Positions 9,201-16,283 of a stretch of DNA of 64,000 nt are shown piece after piece. The notes under the pieces are model-generated. The model ran no database searches. It worked only from the letters and a program-made list of their open reading frames with translations, and was not told the DNA's origin. Within the stretch, counting starts at the first letter, position 1. Each line of letters starts with the position of its first letter. The stretch is from Pseudomonadota bacterium. Its GTDB lineage: Bacteria > Myxococcota_A > Polyangia > Polyangiales > Polyangiaceae. Both the position numbers and the translations under genes were made by a program. Location: assembly GCA_023431345.1 (NCBI GenBank), contig JAEYWK010000194.1, positions 81,592-145,591 on the forward strand, written 5' to 3'.

Positions 9201-9323
9201 CTGCCGAGCGTCGCCGTCTTCGTCGGCTGCGGGCGGCTCGTCTTGGGCGAGCGCGGGCACGACGAGACGAGCTTGCAATGCGAGTAGCGAGATGAGCGCG
9301 GGAGCGAAGCGAAAGGGACGCAT
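6210..9323 (-). CDS. TonB-dependent outer-membrane receptor with carboxypeptidase-regulatory-like domain
   Basis: 1037 residues. Signal peptide about 1-26, a disordered acidic/Pro linker to about 110, a carboxypeptidase-regulatory-like (Ig-like) domain about 113-195, then the plug about 200-330 with the VRGLGERYTNALLNGAPLPS and LPGDFAGGSV motifs, and a beta-barrel to the C-terminus ending in the aromatic-type strand FTLSATYTQ. It would import its ligand using the TonB-ExbBD complex encoded at 1.9-4.3 kb. Two PhoB-box-like repeats lie upstream, one ending 27 bases before the ATG. The ligand is not readable from sequence; phosphate or a phosphorylated compound is inferred only from the regulatory context. 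Confidence 0.92.
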   Translation of the reverse strand: MRPFRFAPALISLLALQARLVVPALAQDEPPAADEDGDARQAPSDDAETPDEKAPTSPSPPAPGPSAPPAQAVPAPEDEGSDEELEAEMAKALAAENAAGAAALTRPPPRGKGAIVGVVKDAVEHETTPEAQITVVGTSYKAIADFDGRYRLELPPGIYTLRIYVELHEPALLKGVELRAGELERFDIDVRPDEAAVDTVEIVTEVDHSSVEGLLLTRQRSASVGDGVGRAEISRTPASNAAQATQRVVGATIVGGRFVYVRGLGERYTNALLNGAPLPSPEPDRAAIPLDLFPSLILESVNIVKTFTPDLPGDFAGGSVHIETRELPTKPLFQLSLGGGFDTNATFRERLSHAGSPTDFLGFDHGTRALPDSIPPYVLKKGEERPGGDRDDDTDDIGDDDLLAAGRAMNSSMHPRRSFTLPNYSVSAVAGSGWRLTDDQRLGLLASFNYGRSYKLRQSRVQVFVPDLDIDASGEAVSTVRADKSLEIEQGEDRVNWGALASASYGLSHSHRVTLTGLHTQLADASTQLTKGLYRDLGGEVANGQLRYVARALNFLQLRGENRFEPLNDAELTWNASYSVASRDEPDTRNTVYQFNAPQQSWNAINIKENGSHLFAGQSEKAFGAGLDWTSPLAADLELAKLKVGGLVSIKRRDFAARRFSFVRPRGAPAGAFQCGPVYELSCPERVYQWGNIGELLNLEENTQETDAYEAKLDVAAGYAMLDARPLRSLRVVAGARLEHTGQEIAPYSQFAGGTDPEGAAIDSSDWLPSISLTLAATKKTNLRAGVSRTLARPQLRELSPFSFGDYFGARPVSGNPQLRLTYIQNADLRFEMFPTPREVLAFSFFYKLFDDPIEPYVFPSGEGIITYQNAAGARLVGMEVEARKSLGSLHPGLEELSIIGNVTLAHSQIELDARQLSSVTNLERPMVNQAPYVFNLALDYAGGSSGIQARLLGSVIGPRIVQVGTNGLDDAYLQPVPTLDATISKSLGKHLDVKLNATNLLDQSVVVTLGKEARHDREMVSYQDGRVFTLSATYTQ

Positions 9324-9350
9324 GGACGCGCCCGAATCTTTCGGTCGCCC

Positions 9351-9368
9351 GTGACGACCGGATGACTA
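9351..9368 (-). promoter_or_regulatory. Pho-box-like repeat, proximal, upstream of the TonB-dependent receptor
   Basis: Minus strand TAGTCAT-CCGG-TCGTCAC, 7+4+7, 27 bases before the receptor ATG. This position matches the site in front of response regulator 1. Confidence 0.55.
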
Positions 9369-9403
9369 GCCCGAAACTTTGCGACAACTCCGAGGACGGC
9401 GCG

Positions 9404-9421
9404 GTGAAGCGACGGTGACAC
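9404..9421 (-). promoter_or_regulatory. Pho-box-like repeat, distal, upstream of the TonB-dependent receptor
   Basis: Minus strand GTGTCAC-CGTC-GCTTCAC, 7+4+7, 35 bases upstream of the proximal site. One half is strong and the other weaker. Confidence 0.45.
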
Positions 9422-9568
9422 CGGCCCGCGCCTCGGCCCCGGGCACGGCGAGGCAGGCGCCGGGTGCGGCGCGACAAATCGCGAGTTTTTCGGGGTCTTG
9501 GGCGGCGGCTTTACACGCCCGCCCAAATCGGTTTCCGTGCCCCTTCCCTCCCCGAGTGAGGCCAGGAG

Positions 9569-10429
9569 ATGAAGTCGATGTCGATTCGAAAGTTGCTTGG
9601 CATGGGCGTGTGCGTCGCTTTGATGAGCGGCTGCGGGTACAGCGAAGACGAGTGGCAGGCGCAGCTCGACAAGTACGGCCAGCTATCGCAAAAGCAGAGA
9701 GCGACCGAAGACGAGCGCGCTCGCACTCAGGCCGAGCTCGACAAGAGCTTGAAGCAGATCGCCGACTTGAAGGACCAACTGCAGAAGATGGGCGTCAACC
9801 TCGACACCATCAACCAGCAGCTCGAGCAGACCGGCTCCACCAACGCGCAGCTGACCAAGAACGTGGAAGAGCTGCAGCGCGCGCTCAAAGAGTATCAAGA
9901 ACGCGCCGCGCAGCTCGAGCGCATCAAGCAGCGCTTCGAGCTGCTGCGCGACAAGCTCAAGAAGCTCACCGAGCTCGGCTTGAAGGTCGAAATCCGTCGC
10001 AACCGCATGGTGATTCGTCTGCCCGGTGACGTGCTGTTCGCCTCGGGTGACGACAAGCTCTCCAAGGAAGGCGACAAGGTGCTGAGCGCCGTCGCCGAGG
10101 TCATTCGCAACGACAAGCAGCTCGTGGGTCGTTACTTCCAGGTCGCCGGTCACACCGACAACAAGCCGCTGAAGGGCGGTCGCTTCGGCGACAACTGGGG
10201 CCTGTCCGCCATGCGCGCGCGGCAGGTGCTCCTGTACTTGGTCGCACCCCAGGACGCCAAAGAGGGCGGCGGCGGCTTGAGCCCCGAGCGGCTCCACGCT
10301 GCCGGCTATGGCGATACGGACCCGGTGGCGAAGAACGACGCCGACGAGGGGCGTAAGCAAAACCGCCGCGTCGAGCTGGTGCTGATGCCTGACGTGGAAG
10401 AAATGCTCGACCTCAAGTCGCTCATCTAG
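9569..10429 (+). CDS. OmpA-family lipoprotein with coiled coil
   Basis: 286 residues. Lipobox LMSGC (Cys22) marks it as a lipoprotein; residues about 25-140 form a long heptad-rich coiled coil rich in Gln, Glu, Lys and Leu. Residues about 145-275 are an OmpA/MotB-like peptidoglycan-binding domain (FASGDDKLSKEGDKVL, GHTDNKP, NWGLSAMRARQV, NRRVEL). It probably links an envelope membrane to peptidoglycan. An AGGAG ribosome site lies just upstream. It stands alone, followed by a hairpin, so it is likely monocistronic. Confidence 0.88.
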   Translation: MKSMSIRKLLGMGVCVALMSGCGYSEDEWQAQLDKYGQLSQKQRATEDERARTQAELDKSLKQIADLKDQLQKMGVNLDTINQQLEQTGSTNAQLTKNVEELQRALKEYQERAAQLERIKQRFELLRDKLKKLTELGLKVEIRRNRMVIRLPGDVLFASGDDKLSKEGDKVLSAVAEVIRNDKQLVGRYFQVAGHTDNKPLKGGRFGDNWGLSAMRARQVLLYLVAPQDAKEGGGGLSPERLHAAGYGDTDPVAKNDADEGRKQNRRVELVLMPDVEEMLDLKSLI

Positions 10430-10447
10430 CCGAGCGGGTGAGCGGCG

Positions 10448-10473
10448 CGCCCCGCTGCTCGATGAGCGGGGCG
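10448..10473. terminator. Hairpin after the OmpA-like gene
   Basis: Nine-base stem CGCCCCGCT / AGCGGGGCG with an 8-base loop, starting 19 bases after the stop codon. No T-tract follows, so intrinsic termination is plausible but not certain. Confidence 0.45.
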
Positions 10474-10681
10474 GTCCGGGGGCGGCCTCGGTCTCCGCGA
10501 GCGCCCAGAATCCGCGGGGTTCGTGCAAATGAGCCCCGCGGCCGGTCCCCGGCCAAGAAAGCCGAAACTTGGGCAGGGCGCCTCGCGTAGCTGGGTCTTG
10601 TGGACATCGGTCCCGACCCTCGATGGGGCAAGCGCCCCAGTACCTAGCGCTCCACTGTGGGCCGGTATACGACACGCCGGC

Positions 10682-11248
10682 TTGGACGCGCCGGGTAGCC
10701 CACATACTTCCGCGATCACCGCGGAAGAGCTGATGGAACGCTACGTGGACGGGCAGGCGGACGCGTTCGATGGGCTGTACCGCAAGCTCGCTCCAACCCT
10801 CATGGGCTATCTGCTCCGACTGACCCGCAACCGCGCCCGCGCCGAGGATTTGCTGCAGGTCACCTTCACCAAGGTGCATCGCGCCCGCGCCAGCTACCTC
10901 AAAGGCGCGCCGGTGTTGCCGTGGGCGGTCGCGATCGCGCGCCGGTCCTTCCTGGACGAGCGCCGTGCGGCTGCCGTAAGAAATGAAGACTTGAGCGCCG
11001 ACGGCAGCCTTCCCGAACCCCGCCCGGAGACCCCCGCGGTGCCGATCGAGATGTCCGACGCCCTAGAAATCGCTCTGCAAAGGTTGCCCGAGAGCTACCG
11101 GGAAGCCATCGAGCTCACCAAGATCACGGGGCTTAGCATCCAGGAAGCGGCGAGCGTGCTTGGCACGACGGAAACGGCCGTCAAACTAAGAGTGCACCGC
11201 GGCTACAACCAGCTTCGCAAAGAGCTGGAGACGTTTCAACGAGCATGA
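10682..11248 (+). CDS. ECF-type RNA polymerase sigma factor
   Basis: About 188 residues with region 2 (AFDGLYRKLAPTLMGYLLRL, ARAEDLLQVTFTKVHRA, LPWAVAIARRSFLDERR) and region 4 (LPESYREAIELTKITGLSIQ, GTTETAVKLRVHRG). The frame is open upstream to an ATG at 10523, but codons there lack the third-position GC of real genes; TTG 10682 gives the usual ECF length and keeps the EELMERYVDG helix. The stop overlaps the next gene (ATGA), which encodes an NrsF-like membrane protein, the expected anti-sigma partner. Start site is uncertain. Confidence 0.85.
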   Translation: MDAPGSPHTSAITAEELMERYVDGQADAFDGLYRKLAPTLMGYLLRLTRNRARAEDLLQVTFTKVHRARASYLKGAPVLPWAVAIARRSFLDERRAAAVRNEDLSADGSLPEPRPETPAVPIEMSDALEIALQRLPESYREAIELTKITGLSIQEAASVLGTTETAVKLRVHRGYNQLRKELETFQRA

Positions 11249-11946
11249 CGCAGAAAGACCCTCTCGCAGACCTGCCCTGGCCGGGAGCCACCGTCACACC
11301 CAGTGAGACGTGCTCTCAGGCCATTCGCGGAGCCTGCACCAAGGGCCTGTGCAAGCAGCGCGGAGTCTCGGCCACGGGCCGCGCGCTCGTGACGCTGCTG
11401 CTATCGGCGCTCTTGATCACCTACTACACCTGGTACGCCGTGACCGATCATCGTCCGTCTGCGGCGCTGCGTACGGCGCTGTTCGGCGCGATGGGCTGGC
11501 TCGGAGCGCAAGCGCTGCTCGTGTTCGTGACGCTGGTTCGCCCGCCCGGCAAGCGCGGCTCACGCGGCCTGCGGCTGGCGATTTTGTTCGCGGTGCCGCT
11601 GCTGTTCTTCGCCTACTTGGGGCTGTTCGCGACGGAGCGGTTCACCTTCGCCAAGTTCGTGCAAGGCTACTCGGGCGGGCACGCGCTGGGCTGTGGCCTC
11701 GTGGCGCTGTGCTTGGGCGCGCTCGTGGCAGGCGGCGCGATGATCGCTTGGCGCCGCACCGATCCCTACAACCCGGGCATCTCGGGCGCGATGATCGGCA
11801 TGCTCGGCGGCATCGCGTCGGGCGTGGGTATGAGCGTGGCTTGTCCGAGCAGCGAAGCGTTTCATGCCTGCTTCGCGCACGGCATCGGGGTGTTTGCGCT
11901 AGCGCTCGCGGGGTTTGGGCTCGGCCGGCGGCTCTTGGCACCGTGA
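11245..11946 (+). CDS. NrsF-like (DUF1109) six-helix anti-sigma factor
   Basis: 233 residues with about six hydrophobic helices after a cytoplasmic N-terminus. The N-terminal part has Cys at about 14, 21 and 27 (TCSQ, GACT, GLCK). The last third has the pattern CGLVALCLG, then VACPSSEAFHACFAHG, resembling the Cys-Pro/His motif of NrsF-family (DUF1109) membrane anti-sigma factors. Placement directly after an ECF sigma gene with a 4-base overlap supports this. Some NrsF proteins use conserved cysteines for heavy-metal or redox sensing, which fits the thioredoxin-like gene that follows. The family call is from motif and context, not alignment. Confidence 0.65.
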   Translation: MTQKDPLADLPWPGATVTPSETCSQAIRGACTKGLCKQRGVSATGRALVTLLLSALLITYYTWYAVTDHRPSAALRTALFGAMGWLGAQALLVFVTLVRPPGKRGSRGLRLAILFAVPLLFFAYLGLFATERFTFAKFVQGYSGGHALGCGLVALCLGALVAGGAMIAWRRTDPYNPGISGAMIGMLGGIASGVGMSVACPSSEAFHACFAHGIGVFALALAGFGLGRRLLAP

Positions 11947-12482
11947 GCACCACGACCGATACCTCCAGCGCGGCGCCGCGCAGCAAGCTCTCCAAACTGG
12001 TTGATTGGGGGCTCTACGCGGGCGTCGCGGGGTTGTTCGGCCTGCTGCTCACGCGCGGTGAATCCGGGCCGACCGCCGGCACGGAAGCCACCTTGTTTCA
12101 ACTGCCGCTAGCCGACGCGAGCGGCAGCTTCAGCTTGGCGGAGCACCGCGGCAAGCCCGTGCTGCTCGAGGTGTTCGCCAGCTGGTGCGGCGCCTGCGAG
12201 CACGCGGCACCGATGGTCGACGAGGTCTACAAAGACGCGCAGAAGCAAGGCGTCGTCTTCATCGGCGTGAGCGTCGACGACGACCCACGCGCAGCGCAGC
12301 GCGCCAAGCAGCGCTGGCCCATTTCTTACCCCGTCGCCGTCGACGACGGCAGCGTGCAAAAGGCTTACGGCGTCTCGCTCTTGCCCACGTTCGTGCTCAT
12401 CGACGAAGACGGACGGATCGAGCGCGTGTCGAGCGGCGTTCCGTCACGCCGCACGCTGTCGCGCTGGCTCTCCGAGCTTTAG
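11943..12482 (+). CDS. Membrane-anchored thioredoxin-like protein (TlpA/ResA type)
   Basis: 179 residues from GTG 11943, whose GTGA overlaps the stop of the anti-sigma-like gene. One helix (about residues 22-38) anchors it with the catalytic domain outside the cytoplasm. The thioredoxin fold shows LPLADASGSFSLAEHRGKPV, then the redox motif WCGAC, and the cis-Pro segment SLLPTFVLID. Proteins of this family reduce or oxidise extracytoplasmic thiols. Its tight coupling to the sigma/anti-sigma pair suggests that it acts on the cysteines of the anti-sigma protein, which is inference. Confidence 0.88.
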   Translation: MSTTTDTSSAAPRSKLSKLVDWGLYAGVAGLFGLLLTRGESGPTAGTEATLFQLPLADASGSFSLAEHRGKPVLLEVFASWCGACEHAAPMVDEVYKDAQKQGVVFIGVSVDDDPRAAQRAKQRWPISYPVAVDDGSVQKAYGVSLLPTFVLIDEDGRIERVSSGVPSRRTLSRWLSEL

Positions 12483-12558
12483 CACCGGCCAGGCCGTTCG
12501 CGGGGCGCGAGCCGTGACGCAAGGCGCGACCCCCTCGCCGGAAGCGGCGATCGCGCGT

Positions 12559-12576
12559 GCGTCAGCAGGGCGTCAG
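12559..12576 (+). promoter_or_regulatory. Direct repeat resembling a Pho-box upstream of the propeller lipoprotein
   Basis: GCGTCAG-CAGG-GCGTCAG: two identical 7-mers with a 4-base spacer, 133 bases before the ATG at 12710. It has the same 11-bp period and GTCA core as the boxes at 0.8-1.8 and 9.4 kb but ends in G instead of C. A perfect palindrome ATTACGTAAT lies between it and the gene (12633-12642). Membership of the same regulon is tentative. Confidence 0.35.
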
Positions 12577-12632
12577 TAGGTAGCGACTCGCGCGATATCG
12601 CATCGTCAGACACGCACATGCCTACGAGGGTC

Positions 12633-12642
12633 ATTACGTAAT
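12633..12642. promoter_or_regulatory. Perfect 10-bp palindrome in an AT-rich upstream region
   Basis: ATTACGTAAT sits in a locally AT-rich stretch 67 bases before the ATG of the propeller lipoprotein. It could be an operator for a dimeric regulator or part of the promoter. No consensus -35/-10 pair is obvious. Confidence 0.3.
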
Positions 12643-12709
12643 AACAGGCGATATGCGTTTTTTTGCTGTGGGCGAGTCCATATTCACACGCTCGCGACAC
12701 TAAGGGGGC

Positions 12710-14806
12710 ATGAGGATTATGAATGCGGGCAGAGGTCTATCCATAGCTTTGGCGTTGCTGGCCACCGCTGCTTGCGGAGACGATGGGGGCGACACGCCGG
12801 GGGCAGCGGGCGAGGGCGGAGCTACGAGCGGCGGTAGCGCGCCGGGAGGCACCGCCAATGCGGGGCATGCCGGCGAGGCGGGGGGCGAGACGGGCGGCGA
12901 GACCGGCGGCCCACTCGACGCGGGGGCTCGCGCGATCCCCATCACGCCCGAGCGCTTCTTTCCGGAGGGCGTCGCGGTCGACAAGAATGGCAATTTCTAC
13001 ATCGGCAGCATGGAGCTCGGCGCCGTGCACATCGCCCAAGCAAACAGCGAGGAGTCGGCGCCGTTCATCGAGCCAGACGCGAAGAACGAGCTAGTTTCGG
13101 TGATCGGCTTGTACGTCGACGACGCGACGGACACCTTGTACGTCTGCTCATCCGATGCCGGCAACAGCCCACGCACAGGCACGGCACAAGCAGCCATCAA
13201 AGCCTTTCAGCTACCCGACGGCGACCTCATCGCGAGCTACGACTTGCCGGCGTACAGCGGCACGAAGTGGGCCGACAAGGTACCGGGCGAGGTCAACGGC
13301 TTCTGCAACGACATGACGATGGACGCCGACGGGAATTTGTACGCGACGGACTCTTGGTACCCGCGCATCTTGCGGCTGCCCGCCGGCGGCGACGAGCTCG
13401 AAGAGTGGCTCGTCGACCCCATCTTTCACCCCACCGACGATCCCTGGCACCTGAACGGTATCGACATCGATCAATCGAGCAACGTGCTGTACGTGGTCGA
13501 GAACCACCCCGGCACGCTGTTCGCCGTGCCCATCGAGGAAGGCGGCGACGCCGGCACGCCCACGGAAATCGACGTTTCACCGCGCGCTTTGCTGAGCCCC
13601 GATGGGCTCAAGGTCGCCGCCCCGAACCTGCTCATCACGGCCGAAGGCGGCAACGCGGGCGGCGGCGTCAGCGTCGTACGCGTCGACGGGGACGAGGCCA
13701 CGGTGGAAGAGGTCATCAGCGGCTTCGATCAGGTAGCGACCTTGGCGCTGCGCGAGGGCAGCGCCTGGGTCGTCGAAAACCAAGCCGATCACTTCTGGAA
13801 TCCGAGCGAAAACGGCGCCAACGCCGATCCGCCCTTCCGCTTGGTCGAGGTCCCGCTCATGGTCGGCGGCGGAGCAGGTATCATCGAGACCCGCACGGCG
13901 GGCTTCTTCCCCGAAGGCGTCACCGTCGATGCCGACGGCAATTTCTACCTCGGCAGCATGAACCTCGGCCTGATTCACCGAGCGACGGGTACGGCTTCCG
14001 CGACCTCCGCGTTCATCGCGCCGGACTCCGAAAACGGACTCGTCTCCGTGATCGGCCTCTACGCCGACGACGCCGGCGGCGTGCTCTACGTCTGCTCTTC
14101 CGACGCGGGCAACAGCCAGCAAGCCGGCGACGCTCAAGCCGCCATCAAGGCGTTCGACTTGGCTGACGGCACCTTCATCGCGAGCTACGAGTGGCCGGCT
14201 TACGAAGAGCCGTGGACTGATTTGGATGCCTCCGGTGTTCCGAACGACGTGAGCGGCTTCTGCAACGACATGACGATGGACGCCGACGGGAACCTCTATG
14301 CGACCGACTCTTGGTATCCGCGCATTCTGCGGCTCCCCGCCGGTGGTGACGCGCTCGAAGAGTGGGTGGTAGACGCGGCCACGTTCCCCGCCGCCGATCC
14401 CTGGCATTTGAACGGCATCGACGTCGATCGCACCACGAACACCCTTTATGCGGTCGAGAACCATCCTGGAGCGCTATTCGCGATCCCGATCCTCGAAGAT
14501 GGTAGCGCCGGGGAGGTGACGAAGGTCGCAACGCAGAGGCCGCTCTACATGCCGGATGGGCTGAAGGTCATCGGCGCTGGACTCCTCGCGACCGCGGAAG
14601 GGCAAACGAGCGGGATGGCCGTCGTGGAGGTCACGGGCGACGAGGGTTACGTTCGGCGCATCAGCACCGGGCTCGATGGCGTGGCCACCTTCGCGATGGT
14701 CGACGGCAGCGCCTGGCTCGTCGAAAACCAGGGCGATCACTTCTGGGGCGGCGACGGCAAAGCGACCAAGCCATTCCGCTTGGTCGAGATCCCGTTGAAC
14801 CAGTGA
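12710..14806 (+). CDS. Lipoprotein with two tandem SMP-30/NHL-like beta-propeller modules
   Basis: 698 residues. Lipobox LATAAC (Cys23), then a Gly/Ala/Thr-rich linker to about residue 75. Residues about 77-391 and 393-698 are two copies of the same module: each has FFPEGV.VD..GNFY.GSM, LVSVIGLY.DDA, LYVCSSDAGNS, GFCNDMTMDADGNLYATDSW, DPWHLNGID.D and HFW. Such strands are typical of SMP-30/gluconolactonase-type propellers. Within the copies a 38-base tract is identical (13298-13335 and 14255-14292). It is surface-exposed or periplasmic; enzymatic activity is not readable from sequence. Confidence 0.85.
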   Translation: MRIMNAGRGLSIALALLATAACGDDGGDTPGAAGEGGATSGGSAPGGTANAGHAGEAGGETGGETGGPLDAGARAIPITPERFFPEGVAVDKNGNFYIGSMELGAVHIAQANSEESAPFIEPDAKNELVSVIGLYVDDATDTLYVCSSDAGNSPRTGTAQAAIKAFQLPDGDLIASYDLPAYSGTKWADKVPGEVNGFCNDMTMDADGNLYATDSWYPRILRLPAGGDELEEWLVDPIFHPTDDPWHLNGIDIDQSSNVLYVVENHPGTLFAVPIEEGGDAGTPTEIDVSPRALLSPDGLKVAAPNLLITAEGGNAGGGVSVVRVDGDEATVEEVISGFDQVATLALREGSAWVVENQADHFWNPSENGANADPPFRLVEVPLMVGGGAGIIETRTAGFFPEGVTVDADGNFYLGSMNLGLIHRATGTASATSAFIAPDSENGLVSVIGLYADDAGGVLYVCSSDAGNSQQAGDAQAAIKAFDLADGTFIASYEWPAYEEPWTDLDASGVPNDVSGFCNDMTMDADGNLYATDSWYPRILRLPAGGDALEEWVVDAATFPAADPWHLNGIDVDRTTNTLYAVENHPGALFAIPILEDGSAGEVTKVATQRPLYMPDGLKVIGAGLLATAEGQTSGMAVVEVTGDEGYVRRISTGLDGVATFAMVDGSAWLVENQGDHFWGGDGKATKPFRLVEIPLNQ
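13298..13335 (+). repeat. 38-base exact repeat inside the propeller lipoprotein gene (copy 1)
   Basis: Identical to 14255-14292. Encodes GFCNDMTMDADGN in both modules. The flanks have diverged at synonymous positions. Confidence 0.85.
14255..14292 (+). repeat. 38-base exact repeat inside the propeller lipoprotein gene (copy 2)
   Basis: Second copy of the tract at 13298-13335. Base-level identity surrounded by diverged flanks suggests gene conversion or strong constraint. Confidence 0.85.
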
Positions 14807-14857
14807 CGGCCACGCCGACGCTGGGGCTGCCTCGAGGCTTCGCGCGGTAGGCGCGGG

Positions 14858-15529
14858 CTAGCCGCAGAGCTTGTGCTCGAGCAGACCGACGAGACGCGCG
14901 CGCAGCTCTTGGGCGCGGAACGGCTTCTGCACGAAGTCGTCCGCGCCGGCGGCGAGCGCAGCGTGGGCGTCGGCGCACGTCGGATCCTGCCCGAGCAGGA
15001 GCACGCTCGGGCGCTCCGTCTCGGTCGAGCGCGACAGCTCGTGGCACAGATCGGTGCACTCCAAGCCGGGCAGCAGCGAGTCGAGGACGATCACGTCCAC
15101 GTCGCCCGTGCGCAGGAAGTCGAGCGCGTCTTCCACGCTTCCGACTTGGCTCACGTTCGCGCCCCAGCTCTCGATCAGCGTTCCCACCACGCTCGCTACC
15201 TGTGGGCTGCCGCTGACCACGAGCGCGCTGCTGCCGGGTGGCAGGCTGTGCTCGGGCGGGATCGAGAAGCGCGCCGACGGCCGGCCGTTGCCGTTCGCGA
15301 AGTGACGCAGGCGCAGGCGATCGCGCTCTTCGAAGGTCAGGCGAAGCGCGTCACCGCGATCGACGACGCGGCCTGCGACGGAAGCTGACTCCTGCCCGAC
15401 CTCGAAGGTCGCGAGCAACCATTGTCCGTCTTTCACGCTCTGTCCCGACAGCTCCAGATCCGTATCTTCGGCGTCGAGGGCTCGTTCTAGAGCTTCGAAA
15501 TCATCGAAGCGATAACTGACCTTGTGCAA
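14858..15529 (-). CDS. PilZ-like domain plus response-regulator receiver
   Basis: 223 residues from a TTG start. Residues about 1-95 resemble a short PilZ-like beta barrel (DLELSGQSVKDGQWLLATFE). Residues about 100-223 are a receiver: phosphoacceptor Asp in VIVLDSLLPG and Lys in FVQKPFRAQEL are present, but the usual N-terminal acidic pair is replaced by SGSPQ. There is no output domain, so it would be a c-di-GMP and/or scaffold-type single-receiver protein. Without the acidic pair, phosphorylation may be weak or absent. Convergent with the propeller lipoprotein; monocistronic. Confidence 0.75.
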   Translation of the reverse strand: MHKVSYRFDDFEALERALDAEDTDLELSGQSVKDGQWLLATFEVGQESASVAGRVVDRGDALRLTFEERDRLRLRHFANGNGRPSARFSIPPEHSLPPGSSALVVSGSPQVASVVGTLIESWGANVSQVGSVEDALDFLRTGDVDVIVLDSLLPGLECTDLCHELSRSTETERPSVLLLGQDPTCADAHAALAAGADDFVQKPFRAQELRARLVGLLEHKLCG

Positions 15530-15599
15530 GCGGGGCTGAGCCTAGCGTCCGTCTGCGGCGAGCGCCAGTTGTGCGGGGCGCGGGAAAAACCCGAGGGCC

Positions 15600-16283
15600 T
15601 CAACGCGAGGTGCGGACCGCCCCTAGCCAGAGAAAAGCAAAGCTTGTGCCGAGCAGCGAAAGCAGCGCCGCAAGCTGCGACATTTCCAGGACCGGCATGC
15701 CACCGAGCAGGTTGCGCAGGTGTCCTTTGGGCCACGGAAACGCAAGGAAAGAACCTCCCGCGCCCAGCACGAAATCCGCCAGCAGCAGCCAGCTGCGGCC
15801 GCGACCCCGGCGCCCGAACGCCGAGGCTCCCAGGAACGCAAGCGCGTAGGCCGCCCCGGCGAGGAGCCCAATCCACGCGCTGACGAGCGCGTCGCGCACC
15901 AGCCATGGGTCACCGAAACCACGCGCAGTCGCGACTACGAGCAGCGCGCTCAGCGCCGCGAAGACGGAGGCGAGCGCCACGTTCGGCGCCGCGAGCCCCA
16001 GCAGCAGAGCGCGGCGCTCCGCGCCGTGGCGAGACAGCACGTGCAGAGCGGCGTTCGTGCCCTCACCGCCACAGCTACGCGCGACGAGGTAGTAGCAAAA
16101 CAGGGGCAAGGCCAGGCCGAACGCGCCGCCCATCAGCGCGCGATCGGCCGCGCCGACGCGGCCATGAGCGCGCTCCAGCAACGCCACACCGACCTCGAAC
16201 AGGAGGGCCAAGAGCGCGGCGCTCCACGTGCCGCGACCGCTGAGGCGCGCGCGCGCCAGCTCGATACCGGCTCGCACGGTCAC
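15600..16283 (-). CDS. Multi-pass membrane protein, ABC-permease-like (last gene of three)
   Basis: 227 residues with about six hydrophobic segments (for example ALLALLFEVGVALL, GLALPLFCYYLVA, NVALASVFAALSALLVV, AAYALAFLGASAF). Its GTG start overlaps the stop of the ATPase-like gene (GTGA), and the order permease-ATPase-permease is that of an ABC-2-type exporter. Sequence motifs are too weak for a family assignment; function unknown. Confidence 0.6.
   Translation of the reverse strand: MTVRAGIELARARLSGRGTWSAALLALLFEVGVALLERAHGRVGAADRALMGGAFGLALPLFCYYLVARSCGGEGTNAALHVLSRHGAERRALLLGLAAPNVALASVFAALSALLVVATARGFGDPWLVRDALVSAWIGLLAGAAYALAFLGASAFGRRGRGRSWLLLADFVLGAGGSFLAFPWPKGHLRNLLGGMPVLEMSQLAALLSLLGTSFAFLWLGAVRTSR

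Noticed and set aside
10523..10681. 53-codon N-terminal extension of the sigma factor
   Set aside because: Codon third positions are not GC-biased and the residues do not fit region 1 or 2 of ECF factors.
9683..10879. 398-codon antisense frame across the OmpA-like gene
   Set aside because: Covers the OmpA domain and the sigma leader; no domain in its own translation.
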